A stretch of DNA of 55,759 nucleotides from Bacteroidota bacterium (GTDB lineage Bacteria; Bacteroidota; Bacteroidia; JABEUT01): contig JABDCA010000018.1 in the NCBI GenBank assembly GCA_013288345.1, forward strand, positions 1 to 55,759, given 5' to 3'. The notes below the pieces were generated by a model. That model made no database searches. It was not told the origin of the DNA and saw only the letters and a program-made list of their open reading frames with translations. Below, in pieces: positions 1 to 9,489 of the stretch. The position numbers and the translations under genes were made by a program. How positions within the stretch are numbered: position 1 is the first letter of the stretch; each line of letters starts with the position of its first letter.

Positions 1-133
1 CGGTTAATTTTATTGGAGCTCATGATTATTAAGCTATTATAATTCTAATCGAGGCTTAATAATTGGCGGAAACTGGCGGTTTTTGGCGGTAAATAGTCTA
101 TGTTTTTACCCCCGTAAATAGTGAATAAAGGTT

Positions 134-183
134 TTAACACAGAGGGCACAGAGTATAAAACAACAGAGAGTTTCACAGAGTAA
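134..183. repeat. Degenerate CACAGAG intergenic repeat
   Basis: The stretch contains several spaced copies of CACAGAG or a close relative (ACACAGAGGGCACAGAG, then ACAGAGAGTTTCACAGAG). The same vocabulary recurs as an inverted repeat at 42069-42157 just upstream of lepA. Such CACAGAG-rich non-coding elements are common between genes in Bacteroidota; their function is not known to me. No protein-coding potential is apparent in this strand context. Confidence 0.5.
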
Positions 184-419
184 TTATAATTATGTAAAAT
201 TCCTTCCCTCTCATTGCTCAATTGCGAAGCAATCACGAACTCAAGTAAAATTAAACGCCCTGTGAGTAACGAGAGGGGTAGGGGTGAGGTCTTAATAATG
301 CAAATTTAAGCTATAAGTTAACTATATGTAACAAAATAATAAATAAAATATCAACAACCGCTTAAAAATGCTACTTTTAGCAGAATGAAAAGCCTATAGT
401 TAACGAGGAAGGTTTTTTA

Positions 420-427
420 TACATTTG
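420..427 (+). promoter_or_regulatory. Bacteroidetes -7 box for the mutase gene
   Basis: TACATTTG matches the Bacteroidetes housekeeping -7 consensus TAnnTTTG exactly and ends 17 nt before the ATG at 445. No clear TTG/TTTG -33 element is seen at the usual spacing. Confidence 0.6.
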
Positions 428-444
428 TAAAATAACAGACAAGT

Positions 445-3400
445 ATGCAAGCCGAAGTAAGTCCATATATCCCCAAGAATAAGATACGTATAGTAACAGC
501 CGCTTCGCTCTTCGATGGGCATGATGCGTCTATAAATATTATGCGCCGCATTATGCAGGCCAGTGGCGCCGAGGTAATTCACCTTGGGCACGACCGCAGT
601 GCGCTTGATGTGGTAAATTGCGCCATACAGGAAGATGCCAATGCAATAGCTATGACATCGTACCAGGGAGGGCATAATGAGTATTTAAAATATATGCTCG
701 ATCTGCTAAAAGAACAAGGTTGCGGGCATATTAAAATATTTGCCGGCGGTGGTGGTGTTATTCTGCCCGATGAAATAAAAGATTTGCATAAGTACGGCAT
801 AACCCGCATTTATTCTCCTGACGATGGCCGCAAAATGGGCCTGCAGGGAATGATAAACGACATATTGCAAAAGTGCGATGTGGCGCCTAAGGTTTCAGAT
901 ATTGATAAGCATATTAAAGGGCTTAAGAATAAAGATGCCAAATCTATTGCTGCCCTTATATCGTTGGTGGAAGATTTCCCGGATAAGGCTAAAGAAGTAC
1001 ATAAAAAGATACAGGGCCTGTCGGGTAAAAAAGTAATACCTGTATTGGGTATAACCGGTGTGGGTGGCGCAGGTAAATCATCGTTGATAGATGAAGTAGT
1101 GCGCCGTTACTTAATTGATTTTTCAGCTAAAGGCAATATAGAAGAAGGCAAGAGCATTGCTATTTTGTGCGTAGATCCTTCGAAGCGTAAAACCGGTGGA
1201 GCATTATTGGGCGATAGGATTCGTATGAATGCAATAGGTAATCCTCGTGTATATATGCGCTCTATGGCTACCCGCCAAAGCCATATGGCATTATCGCAAA
1301 GCATTACCAAGGCATTAGATATACTCAGGGCCTGCAATTTCGATCTGATATTATTAGAGACTTCCGGTATAGGCCAATCAGATACTGAAGTGGTAGATTG
1401 CTCAGATGTATCGTTATATGTAATGACACCTGAATATGGTGCTGCATCGCAGTTAGAGAAGATAGATATGCTTGACTTTGCTGATGTTATTGCCATAAAT
1501 AAGTTCGATAAACGTGGTGCACAAGATGCATTGCGGGATGTGAAGAAGCAGTTCAAGCGCAACCATAACCTGTTTACTAAAAAAGACGAAGAGCTTCCGG
1601 TATTTGGTACCATAGCATCGCAGTTCAACGATCCGGGTATGAACAGTTTGTATAAAACGATGATGGACACAGTTGCGGCAAAAACCAAAGCCGACCTGCA
1701 TTCATCATACAAACATGCGGAAGAACAATCGCAAAAAATATTTATCATTCCGCCTGATAGAGTTCGTTATTTATCTGAAATAACGGATACAGTCAGGGGT
1801 TATGGCAAATGGGCTGTGAGCCAATCGGAATTAGCAGAGAATTTATATGCACTGCACAAGGCTGAAGAAATGCTGGGTAAAAAGCCTGAGATAGAAAAGA
1901 AGAAAAAGGAAATAGAAGGAAAGCTTACTGCTGAAAACAGGCAGATACTTGCCGGATGGGAGCAGGAGATAAAACGTTATACCGATGAGTACTATGTGTA
2001 TAATGTACGTGGTAAGGATATTAAAGTAAAAACACATTCCGAATCGCTTTCGCATACACTCATCTCAAAAATTTCCGTTCCGCGTTATAAATCGTGGGGA
2101 GAAATATTGCATTGGGTATTGCAGGAAAATTTTCCGGGTAAGTTCCCTTACACAGCAGGTGTTTACCCATTCAAGCGTTCTGAAGAAGACCCTACACGTA
2201 TGTTCGCCGGCGAGGGCGGGCCTGAACGTACCAATAAACGTTTCCATTATGTGAGTGTGAGTATGCCTGCTAAAAGGCTTTCTACTGCATTCGATTCTGT
2301 TACATTATATGGCCGCGACCCTGATCATCGCCCTGATATTTACGGAAAGATAGGCAACTCGGGTGTATCTATTTGCTGCTTAGATGATGCAAAGAAATTG
2401 TATTCGGGTTTTAATTTATGCGACCCCAAAACATCGGTATCGATGACCATTAACGGGCCTGCTTCAATCATCGCAGCATTCTTTATGAATGCGGCTATTG
2501 ATCAGCAGTGCGAGTTATATATTAAAGAACACAAGCTTGAAAAAGATGTCCAGAAAAAGATAGATGCGATATATAAAAAGAAAGGCGTAAAACGTCCTGC
2601 TTACCAGGGTGCATTGCCAAAAGGTAATGATGGCCTAGGGCTTATGCTGCTAGGTATTACAGGCGACCAGGTTTTGCCACACGATGTATATGAAAAGATA
2701 AAAGCATTTACACTATCGCAAGTGCGTGGTACCGTTCAGGCTGATATTTTAAAAGAAGACCAGGCACAAAACACCTGCATATTCTCGACTGAGTTTTCGC
2801 TGCGACTGATGGGTGATGTGCAGCAATATTTCATTAATAATAAAGTCCGTAATTTTTACTCGGTATCTATATCGGGCTACCACATTGCTGAAGCAGGCGC
2901 TAATCCTATTTCGCAGGTTGCATTCACTGTTGCCAATGGTTTCACATTTGTAGAATATTACCTGTCGCGCGGAATGAAGATAGATGACTTTGCGCCTAAC
3001 CTCTCATTCTTCTTCTCGAATGGTATAGACCCTGAATATGCAGTAATAGGCCGTGTGGCACGACGTATATGGGCAAAAGCCATGAAGCTGAAATACGGAG
3101 CTGATGAGCGTTCACAAATGTTGAAGTATCACATACAAACATCGGGCCGTTCACTGCATGCCCAGGAGATTGACTTTAACGATATACGTACTACACTACA
3201 GGCTTTGTATGCCATTTACGATAATTGCAATTCGTTGCATACCAATGCATACGACGAAGCTATAACTACACCTACAGAAGAGAGTGTGCGTCGTGCAATT
3301 GCCATACAGCTAATTATTAACCGGGAACTTGGTTTGGCAAAAAATGAAAACCCATTGCAGGGTTCATTCATTATTGAAGAACTTACCGACCTTGTGGAAG

Positions 3401-3825
3401 AAGCCATTATGGCAGAATTTGACCGCATATCTGAACGTGGTGGTGTATTAGGCGCAATGGAAACGATGTACCAGCGTGGCAAAATACAGGAGGAAAGCCT
3501 TTACTACGAACGCTTGAAGCATACAGGTGAGTATCCTATTGTTGGTGTAAATATGTTCCTTTCATCTAAGGGTTCGCCGAGTATTATACCACGGGAAGTA
3601 ATACGATCTACCAAAGAAGAAAAAGAGTACCAGATAGGTATGATACATACCCTGCAAAAGGCCAACACCGATAAGGCACCGAAACTAATTAAGGATTTGC
3701 AACAGGCAGCGATACATAACGAGAACCTTTTTGATAAACTGATGGAGGCGACTAAGTATTGCTCACTCGGACAAATTACCAATTCGCTTTTCGAGGTAGG
3801 AGGACAGTATAGGAGGAATATGTAA
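445..3825 (+). CDS. icmF: Fused isobutyryl-CoA mutase (IcmF-type methylmalonyl-CoA mutase family)
   Basis: This is an adenosylcobalamin-dependent carbon-skeleton mutase predicted to interconvert isobutyryl-CoA and n-butyryl-CoA in the cytoplasm, and possibly related acyl-CoAs. Its 1126 residues hold three parts in the IcmF order. A B12-binding domain spans about 1-150, with the cobalamin loop DGHDAS at residues 24-29. A MeaI/ArgK-like G-protein chaperone spans about 195-520, with a P-loop GVGGAGKS near residue 205. A TIM-barrel mutase large-subunit domain runs from about 560 to the end. The chaperone fused between cofactor and substrate domains distinguishes IcmF from ordinary MutA/MutB. The ATG start follows a TAnnTTTG promoter by 17 nt. 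The gene stands alone, so the pathway (valine or fatty-acid catabolism) is inferred from the family. Substrate choice cannot be read with certainty. Confidence 0.9.
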   Translation: MQAEVSPYIPKNKIRIVTAASLFDGHDASINIMRRIMQASGAEVIHLGHDRSALDVVNCAIQEDANAIAMTSYQGGHNEYLKYMLDLLKEQGCGHIKIFAGGGGVILPDEIKDLHKYGITRIYSPDDGRKMGLQGMINDILQKCDVAPKVSDIDKHIKGLKNKDAKSIAALISLVEDFPDKAKEVHKKIQGLSGKKVIPVLGITGVGGAGKSSLIDEVVRRYLIDFSAKGNIEEGKSIAILCVDPSKRKTGGALLGDRIRMNAIGNPRVYMRSMATRQSHMALSQSITKALDILRACNFDLILLETSGIGQSDTEVVDCSDVSLYVMTPEYGAASQLEKIDMLDFADVIAINKFDKRGAQDALRDVKKQFKRNHNLFTKKDEELPVFGTIASQFNDPGMNSLYKTMMDTVAAKTKADLHSSYKHAEEQSQKIFIIPPDRVRYLSEITDTVRGYGKWAVSQSELAENLYALHKAEEMLGKKPEIEKKKKEIEGKLTAENRQILAGWEQEIKRYTDEYYVYNVRGKDIKVKTHSESLSHTLISKISVPRYKSWGEILHWVLQENFPGKFPYTAGVYPFKRSEEDPTRMFAGEGGPERTNKRFHYVSVSMPAKRLSTAFDSVTLYGRDPDHRPDIYGKIGNSGVSICCLDDAKKLYSGFNLCDPKTSVSMTINGPASIIAAFFMNAAIDQQCELYIKEHKLEKDVQKKIDAIYKKKGVKRPAYQGALPKGNDGLGLMLLGITGDQVLPHDVYEKIKAFTLSQVRGTVQADILKEDQAQNTCIFSTEFSLRLMGDVQQYFINNKVRNFYSVSISGYHIAEAGANPISQVAFTVANGFTFVEYYLSRGMKIDDFAPNLSFFFSNGIDPEYAVIGRVARRIWAKAMKLKYGADERSQMLKYHIQTSGRSLHAQEIDFNDIRTTLQALYAIYDNCNSLHTNAYDEAITTPTEESVRRAIAIQLIINRELGLAKNENPLQGSFIIEELTDLVEEAIMAEFDRISERGGVLGAMETMYQRGKIQEESLYYERLKHTGEYPIVGVNMFLSSKGSPSIIPREVIRSTKEEKEYQIGMIHTLQKANTDKAPKLIKDLQQAAIHNENLFDKLMEATKYCSLGQITNSLFEVGGQYRRNM

Positions 3826-3870
3826 AGGTAAGCCCTATCCCTCCTTTCTTTTTTGGGAATATTTTTCATT

Positions 3871-3891
3871 GATGTTTTGTTGGAAAACATC
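3871..3891. repeat. Perfect 8-bp dyad overlapping the -33 element
   Basis: GATGTTTT and AAAACATC form an exact inverted repeat around a 5-nt centre (GTTGG). The centre contains the TTG that sits 20 bp upstream of the -7 box of the next gene. No T-run follows on either strand, so an operator is more likely than a terminator, but this is inference. Confidence 0.45.
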
Positions 3892-3910
3892 AAAAATTTC
3901 AGTATATTTG
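3876..3910 (+). promoter_or_regulatory. Promoter of first SprB-repeat gene (TTG / TATATTTG)
   Basis: TATATTTG at 3903-3910 fits TAnnTTTG. TTTTGTTG at 3875-3882 provides a -33 element with a spacing of about 20 bp. The leader to the ATG at 3936 would be about 20 nt. This is one of the best-formed promoters in the window. Confidence 0.65.
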
Positions 3911-3935
3911 ACTGAACTGGTTTAACCAACTCACC

Positions 3936-6551
3936 ATGAAATTTAAATCACTACTGATTTTTCTTGTTGTATTATTAGTAACCTTCCCAACCCTTAGTAA
4001 AGGAAATTGCAGAAAAGAAGCACCAAAAAACAATGGTGGATGTACAATGTCTGTTTATGCTTTTCATAGAACAGTAGAAATAGGTGACAGTACATATATT
4101 TATATATCTTTTGCTGGCTCTAATGTTTCCTGGTTACCTGCATCTTCAATAACAAGCCCTAATGCATCATCCACTTATGCTCATCCTAAAACAACCACAA
4201 CATACACAGTAACAGCCACTACAACTTGTGGAACATTAACAGATACTATAACTATTTTTGTTGGATGTACAGTAGGTGTTGGAATAACATCCACCCCGTA
4301 TTATTGTTCATCTGCTGCTGGTAGTGCAAAGGTTACTGCATATGATGGAGTAGCTCCTTATACATTTAGTTGGAGCAATGGACAAACTAGCGACTCTATT
4401 TCAGGATTAATACCAGGGGCATATTCTGTAACTGTAAATGATGCCAATGGATGCGCTACTACTAGTGGTTTTTCCATTGCATCCACCCCAATTTCAATAA
4501 ATATATACGCATTTCCCCGTATTATTGAACCCGGACAAAATACAAATTTGCAAATCAATACGAATGATTCTTTGAACGCATTTTCTTATTCAGTGGCATG
4601 GTCGCCATCAGCATCAGTTACTAACCCGAATTCGATTGGTACAAATGCACATCCCACAACTACTACTACATATACTGCCACTATAAATACTTCATGTGGA
4701 ATATATACTGATACGGTTACTGTTTTTGTGGGATGCATAGCAGGTATAAATATGGTAACATATCCGTATTATTGTTCATCAGCTGCTGGTCAGGCTATTG
4801 CATATACCTCAGGTGTGCCGCCATTTACGTATACATGGAGCAACGGGCAAACAACTTCTGCCCTTACTGGATTAAATGCAGGAAGTTATACATTGACTGT
4901 AATGGATTCAAATGGTTGTAATGCTATAGATACATTTTCAATAAAATCATCCACGATTTTAATAGGTGCTTACGCCACTCCTGTGACTATTGAACCTAGT
5001 CAAATTTCTAATTTGCAAGCTTATGTAAGTGATTCTATATACTCATCTTCTACTAGTATTGTGTGGTCGCCGTCTTCTTCGGTTTTAAACCCCAATTCGT
5101 TCAATACGTCAGCTAATCCTAGTGTTACAACTACATATACAGCTACAATAACCACTCCATGCGGTGTAATAACGGATACAGTGACTGTTTATATTGGATG
5201 TGCATTTAAAGCAGTTACATCTATTACCCAATTTTATTGCACAGCTGATAGCGGTACTGCAACTACTTATATTGTATATCCATATCCCGGATTACCACCA
5301 TATACCTACCTATGGAGCAATGGACAAACAACAGCTAGTATTACAGGATTAAATGTGGGGAATTATTCCGTAACTGTAAAGGATTCAATTGGATGTACTA
5401 TTAAAGATACATTTTCCATTTATAATAGCACTTTATCATTTACTGCGAATGCATATCCAAATATAATAGTTTCAGGTGGTTATACATATTTAATGTCCTT
5501 TGTTAATGGTGATTCAGCATATTCATATCCTGTATCATGGTCCCCATCGTCTTCAGTTACAAATCCTAATTCATGGGGCACTAATGCTTACCCTACTGCT
5601 ACAACTACTTATACTGTTGCTATTACAACACCTTGTGGAATAATTACGGATACTGTAACTGTATTTGTATCATGTTCAAATAATTATGACCAGTTTATTT
5701 GCATTGTAACAACAGATACTTCCATTGATAAGAATGTAATAGTATGGGGAAGAAATAATTCACCACCCAATGGTTCTTTTAATATTTATGATTCAACAGC
5801 ATCTGGATGGACATTAATTGGCACAGTGCCTGATACTGCTTTGAGTGAATATATTGATACCGCCTCAAATCCTAATTCGCGACCATATAGTTATCGCATT
5901 TCAACTGTCGATTCTTGTGGGGAATCTACACTAAGTCCATTTAATAGTACCATTTACTTGCAGGTAGTTCAACTTAGTGGTAAGGATAGCCTTTACTGGA
6001 CAGAATACGTTGGCATTGCAACACCTGTTTACAGAATATACAGAGGCCCTTCATTAAATGCACTTACTCTGATTGACTCTGTTTCAGGAAGCTCGCTTTC
6101 CTATTTAGATAATGCACCACCAGCAGGTTCTATATATTTGGTTGAAGCAGTAAATCCTTCAAGTAGTTGCGTACCTACACATCGGTTTATTTCTAAATCA
6201 CACGGGTCTAATATAAATACATCGGTTTCTCTTTCAAATGGTGGTGTACCACATAAGCCAGTAGGTTTAGTAGATATAGTGTCATTAGTGAATTCAATGC
6301 TAATTAGCCCTAATCCGGCGAATGGCCTTGTTGCTGTGAGCTATAGTTTACTAAAAGATGAGAATGTTAGCATAAGTATAATTGATGAGTTTGGGCGTAC
6401 TGTTTACGACAAGCAATTATCAAATCAACATGCAGGTACATCAAAACAAGCAATTGACATAGGTAATATTGCAGAAGGTATATACTCTCTCCGGATCATT
6501 GCGAATGATGGTATTATGGTAAAGAAGCTTATTGTTTTGAAAAATAAATAG
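3936..6551 (+). CDS. T9SS-secreted surface protein with alternating PKD-like and SprB-like repeats
   Basis: The 871-aa protein starts with a Sec signal peptide (about residues 1-24, hydrophobic LLIFLVVLLVTF). It then alternates about four Ig/PKD-like units ('WSPSSSVTNPNS…TTTYT…CG..TDTVTV') with SprB-like units ('YYCSSAAG…PYTYTWSNGQTT..ITGLNAGSYTLTV.D.NGC'). A fibronectin-like middle follows at about 590-760. The end is a T9SS type-A sorting domain ('ISPNPANG…', '…AEGIYSLRII', final KKLIVLKNK). By family it should be exported across the outer membrane and either attached to the surface or released; SprB-type repeats belong to gliding adhesins. The next gene is a shorter paralogue. Ligand and adhesive role are unknown. 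Confidence 0.85.
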   Translation: MKFKSLLIFLVVLLVTFPTLSKGNCRKEAPKNNGGCTMSVYAFHRTVEIGDSTYIYISFAGSNVSWLPASSITSPNASSTYAHPKTTTTYTVTATTTCGTLTDTITIFVGCTVGVGITSTPYYCSSAAGSAKVTAYDGVAPYTFSWSNGQTSDSISGLIPGAYSVTVNDANGCATTSGFSIASTPISINIYAFPRIIEPGQNTNLQINTNDSLNAFSYSVAWSPSASVTNPNSIGTNAHPTTTTTYTATINTSCGIYTDTVTVFVGCIAGINMVTYPYYCSSAAGQAIAYTSGVPPFTYTWSNGQTTSALTGLNAGSYTLTVMDSNGCNAIDTFSIKSSTILIGAYATPVTIEPSQISNLQAYVSDSIYSSSTSIVWSPSSSVLNPNSFNTSANPSVTTTYTATITTPCGVITDTVTVYIGCAFKAVTSITQFYCTADSGTATTYIVYPYPGLPPYTYLWSNGQTTASITGLNVGNYSVTVKDSIGCTIKDTFSIYNSTLSFTANAYPNIIVSGGYTYLMSFVNGDSAYSYPVSWSPSSSVTNPNSWGTNAYPTATTTYTVAITTPCGIITDTVTVFVSCSNNYDQFICIVTTDTSIDKNVIVWGRNNSPPNGSFNIYDSTASGWTLIGTVPDTALSEYIDTASNPNSRPYSYRISTVDSCGESTLSPFNSTIYLQVVQLSGKDSLYWTEYVGIATPVYRIYRGPSLNALTLIDSVSGSSLSYLDNAPPAGSIYLVEAVNPSSSCVPTHRFISKSHGSNINTSVSLSNGGVPHKPVGLVDIVSLVNSMLISPNPANGLVAVSYSLLKDENVSISIIDEFGRTVYDKQLSNQHAGTSKQAIDIGNIAEGIYSLRIIANDGIMVKKLIVLKNK

Positions 6552-6586
6552 AAGTAATTGCCCTAATAATGTAAGATACTATACTT

Positions 6587-6606
6587 AGTATTACATTTGT
6601 AATACT
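6587..6606 (+). promoter_or_regulatory. -7 box (TACATTTG) embedded in a perfect 8-bp dyad
   Basis: TACATTTG (6592-6599) matches TAnnTTTG and ends 24 nt before the ATG at 6624. It lies inside an exact inverted repeat, AGTATTAC (6587-6594) and GTAATACT (6599-6606) around ATTT. A repressor site over the -7 box is plausible. A -33 TTG at proper spacing is not seen. Confidence 0.5.
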
Positions 6607-6623
6607 TAATTAATCCCCTTTGC

Positions 6624-8228
6624 ATGAAGTTAAAATTACTTGTACTCCTTTTTGTCTCATTCTTTACTTTTCAAGTATTCGGGAATGGTTACCCAAAACA
6701 TAAACCACAAAGTGCAGCATGTGTAGTGAATGCCTATGCTTCGCCAACTGTTGTTGAACCGGGAGATAGCTCTTATATATATGTAACAGTAGATTCATCT
6801 GCAGGAACATCTTCTTCTATGTCCTCGTTTACTGTTATTTGGTCACCTTCATCATCTGTTACCAGCCCCGATTCATCTTATACTTATGCACATCCAGCAA
6901 CTACTACAACATATACAGTAGCTATAACCAATGCATATTGCGGTACCGTAACCGATACTTTAGTTATTACTACCGGATGTACCATTTCAGTTGGAGTAAC
7001 AACAACACCTTATTATTGTTCTTCAGTTAAAGGAACTGCAACAGCAAACATATATAATGGTGTGCCTCCATATACCTATACCTGGAATACAGGACAAACT
7101 ACAGATTCTATTTCAGGATTAGTTAATGGAATTTACACGCTAACCGTAAAAGATTCGAATGGATGCGGCGCATCGCAAAAATATGGTATTGTGCGCGGCG
7201 GGATATCGCTTTATGTATCAGCATCCCCGGGTACCATTGAGGTTGGCGATAGCTCTCTTTTATCTGTGAGTGTTTATGATTCTGCTTCCAACTCTTCCTA
7301 TGCATCATCATACACTGTTTCCTGGTCGCCAACAACAGCGGTTACTTATCCTGACTCAGTATCTACTTATACTCATCCAGCCACCACCACACTTTATACT
7401 GTTACAATTACTACCCCTTGCGGTACATATAAGGATACGGTTACCGTATTTATAGGTTGCAGTACAACTGCTAATTTTTCAGGTGGAGAATATTTTTGCC
7501 CGGCGTATGGAGGCTATATTGTTGCTACCGCATCGGGGGGCATAGCGCCATATACCTATTTATGGAGTAAAGGAGGGCAAACTACAGATTCTATAGGAGG
7601 GCTTATACCCGGATTGTATGCTGTAACTGTAGAAGATTTTCAGGGATGTAGTTATACCGATTCAGTTAAAGTTTATAAAGATCAGGTTGCAATTGGCATA
7701 TCTGCTACTCCAACTTCAATATTGGTGGGTGACAGCGCTAATTTATACACCTACCTGAGCGATTCGTTGCTTGGTTCTTTATTCACGGGCCCTTATACAC
7801 TATCGTGGTCGCCTGCTGCAACTGTTACCTCTCCCGATTCGGCATATACGTATGCACACCCGATAGGAAATACTACCTATACTGTTAGTGCTGTTACCCC
7901 ATGCGGTACCGTGTCAGATACGGTTACTGTATTTATAAATGTAGTTGGTATTAACGGAATAGTATCTCCAGCCAATTCACTGTTAATAAGCCCTAACCCT
8001 GCAAATGGCTTAGTAACGTTGACTTACAGCTTACTCAAAAATGACAACATTACAGTAAGTGTAATTGACGAATTCGGACGCATTGTTTACGAGAAGCAAT
8101 TATCAAATCAACATGCAGGTACATCAAAACAAGCTATTGACTTGAGTGATATAGCAGAAGGCATCTACTCCTTACGGATGATAACCAACGATGGTATTAC
8201 CGTAAAGAAAATTGCAATCGTAAAATAA
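6624..8228 (+). CDS. T9SS-secreted SprB/PKD-repeat surface protein, shorter paralogue
   Basis: The 534-aa protein has the same plan as its upstream neighbour. A signal peptide covers about residues 1-20 (MKLKLLVLLFVSFFTFQVFG). Three Ig/PKD-like units ('WSPSSSVTSPDSSYTYAHPATTTTYT') alternate with two SprB-like units ('PYTYTWNTGQTTDSISGLVNG'). The end is a type-A T9SS sorting domain ('ISPNPANGLVTLTYSLLKNDN…'). It lacks the fibronectin-like middle of the longer copy. The two C-terminal domains share a 41-nt stretch of identical DNA, indicating recent duplication or gene conversion. It has its own promoter 72 nt after the previous stop. Function is inferred as surface adhesion or matrix; ligand unknown. 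Confidence 0.85.
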   Translation: MKLKLLVLLFVSFFTFQVFGNGYPKHKPQSAACVVNAYASPTVVEPGDSSYIYVTVDSSAGTSSSMSSFTVIWSPSSSVTSPDSSYTYAHPATTTTYTVAITNAYCGTVTDTLVITTGCTISVGVTTTPYYCSSVKGTATANIYNGVPPYTYTWNTGQTTDSISGLVNGIYTLTVKDSNGCGASQKYGIVRGGISLYVSASPGTIEVGDSSLLSVSVYDSASNSSYASSYTVSWSPTTAVTYPDSVSTYTHPATTTLYTVTITTPCGTYKDTVTVFIGCSTTANFSGGEYFCPAYGGYIVATASGGIAPYTYLWSKGGQTTDSIGGLIPGLYAVTVEDFQGCSYTDSVKVYKDQVAIGISATPTSILVGDSANLYTYLSDSLLGSLFTGPYTLSWSPAATVTSPDSAYTYAHPIGNTTYTVSAVTPCGTVSDTVTVFINVVGINGIVSPANSLLISPNPANGLVTLTYSLLKNDNITVSVIDEFGRIVYEKQLSNQHAGTSKQAIDLSDIAEGIYSLRMITNDGITVKKIAIVK

Positions 8229-8238
8229 AAACTAAATA

Positions 8239-8859
8239 CTAAAGGTCGTCGGGGTTAAGGAACCTGAATACCATAGCTGCAATTGCTGCACCTGCAAAAG
8301 GGCCTACTAAGTATATCCATAAGTTTTGCATGGAGTGATGCCCTACGATACAATCAATTAAAATTGGACCTGTACCTACAGCAGGATTAAATGCTCCACC
8401 CGATATTTGGCCGCCTGCAATAGCGCCTGCTAAAACAGTAAAACCAATTGCAAGGCCATAAAATGAATTGCCTGATGTTTTTTTAGATGTAGCAACATTC
8501 AGTACTACGCTGGCAAGTGCAAAAGTGAAAGCAATTTCAATAAGCAAAGGTTTAATGATACTGATACCGGCAGCAGGTGCAGGTGCAAATGTGTGGCCCA
8601 TTATTATGTAACAGCTAAATGCAGCAGCAGTTGCGCCTAGTAGTTGGGTTATCATATACATTATAGCTTCGTTAGCTTTTATCTTTCCTCGCATTAAAAT
8701 AGCTAGCGTTACAGCAGGGTTATAATGTGCGCCCGATACGTGGCCGCCCATATACACCATTACCATTAAGATAGCACCAATGGCTAATGGATTGCCACTT
8801 AGCCCGATTACTAAAACCAAAAAGAAAGTTCCTATAAATTCGACTAATAAGTTTTTCAT
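8239..8859 (-). CDS. Aquaporin / MIP-family channel with atypical second NPA flank
   Basis: An inner-membrane major intrinsic protein for water or small neutral solutes. Length is 206 aa from the chosen ATG (8859). A longer in-frame extension exists, but MKNLLVEFIGTFFLVLVIG is the normal MIP start and the extra 26 residues are polar and unrelated. Six hydrophobic segments and two half-helices are visible, with NPA boxes at residues 47-49 (HYNPAV) and 158-160 (FNPAV). The residue after the second NPA is Val, where nearly all aquaporins have the selectivity-filter Arg, so pore selectivity may differ. The gene is convergent with the T9SS paralogue (10-nt gap) and divergent from the peroxiredoxin. 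Substrate cannot be assigned. Confidence 0.85.
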   Translation of the reverse strand: MKNLLVEFIGTFFLVLVIGLSGNPLAIGAILMVMVYMGGHVSGAHYNPAVTLAILMRGKIKANEAIMYMITQLLGATAAAFSCYIIMGHTFAPAPAAGISIIKPLLIEIAFTFALASVVLNVATSKKTSGNSFYGLAIGFTVLAGAIAGGQISGGAFNPAVGTGPILIDCIVGHHSMQNLWIYLVGPFAGAAIAAMVFRFLNPDDL

Positions 8860-8901
8860 GTATGCAGTTTTTAAGTTTAGGTAAAAGTATAGTGAATTCT
8901 T

Positions 8902-8909
8902 TAATTTTG
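8902..8909 (+). promoter_or_regulatory. -7 box upstream of peroxiredoxin
   Basis: TAATTTTG matches TAnnTTTG and lies 54 nt before the ATG at 8964. No good -33 element is seen. It sits in the divergent aquaporin/peroxiredoxin spacer. Confidence 0.4.
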
Positions 8910-8963
8910 TATCATTGCATTCAGAATTTTCTAACAAGCTTATTAACTAATAATTTAAAATAT

Positions 8964-9434
8964 ATGGCAATTACTGTAGGGCAAAAAGCCCCCAATTTTG
9001 AACTCCCTGATGAGAATAAGAATATTGTTAAACTGGAGTCACTTAAAGGCAAGAACGTAGTTCTGCTTTTCTTCCCGGCTGCGTTTACAAGTACTTGTAC
9101 TAAAGAAATGTGTCAGACCCGTGATGAGCTTTCTTACTTTAATGGAATGAATGCAGAAGTATTTGGTATTTCGGTTGATATGCCTTTTACATTGGCAAAA
9201 TATAAAGCTGATAATCAATTGAATTTCCCTCTGCTTTCTGATTTTAATAAGGAAGCTATTACAGCCTATGGTTGTAAATACGATACCTGGGTAGCAGGTT
9301 TAAAAGGTGTTGCCAAGCGCTCATCGTTTGTAATTGATAAGGAAGGTGTTATTCGTTTTGCGCAAATACTTGAAGTAGCAGGCGATTACCCTGACTTTGA
9401 TGGAATAAAGAAGACACTGGAGGGATTGAAATAA
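8964..9434 (+). CDS. Peroxiredoxin (AhpC/TSA family, BCP/AhpE-like)
   Basis: A thiol peroxidase that reduces hydrogen peroxide or organic hydroperoxides in the cytoplasm. Length is 156 aa starting at MAITVGQKAPNFELPD, the usual N-terminus of the family; an upstream extension in frame is non-conserved and rejected. The peroxidatic cysteine is Cys45 in the PAAFTSTC motif. Cys50 follows five residues later, the position of the resolving cysteine in atypical BCP-type enzymes. A third Cys lies in YGCKYD. There is no signal peptide. A hairpin terminator follows the stop at 9454-9480. Reductant (thioredoxin or other) is not determined by sequence. Confidence 0.88.
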   Translation: MAITVGQKAPNFELPDENKNIVKLESLKGKNVVLLFFPAAFTSTCTKEMCQTRDELSYFNGMNAEVFGISVDMPFTLAKYKADNQLNFPLLSDFNKEAITAYGCKYDTWVAGLKGVAKRSSFVIDKEGVIRFAQILEVAGDYPDFDGIKKTLEGLK

Positions 9435-9453
9435 TCTGATTTAAACAGAATAG

Positions 9454-9480
9454 AAAAGGGCGGTATTTATCGCCTTTTTT
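9454..9480 (+). terminator. Rho-independent terminator after peroxiredoxin
   Basis: The arms AAAAGGGCG and CGCCTTTTT (one G-U pair) enclose an 8-nt loop and run directly into a T-run. It sits between the peroxiredoxin stop and the convergent cysN stop, so it may serve both directions. Confidence 0.75.
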
Positions 9481-9489
9481 TATTGGTGC

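Larger units (their letters stand above)
1..444. other. Non-coding leader region
   Basis: No convincing gene lies here; the open frames are short and without recognisable domains. It holds three short GGCGG-type units near 65-90 (gGCGGaaactGGCGGtttttGGCGG), the CACAGAG repeat at 134-183, and the promoter of the following mutase gene at 420-427. The upstream neighbour is outside the window. Confidence 0.6.

Noticed and set aside
1107-1748. 213-codon antisense open frame inside the mutase gene
   Set aside because: It is fully contained in a well-supported gene on the other strand and encodes no recognisable protein pattern.
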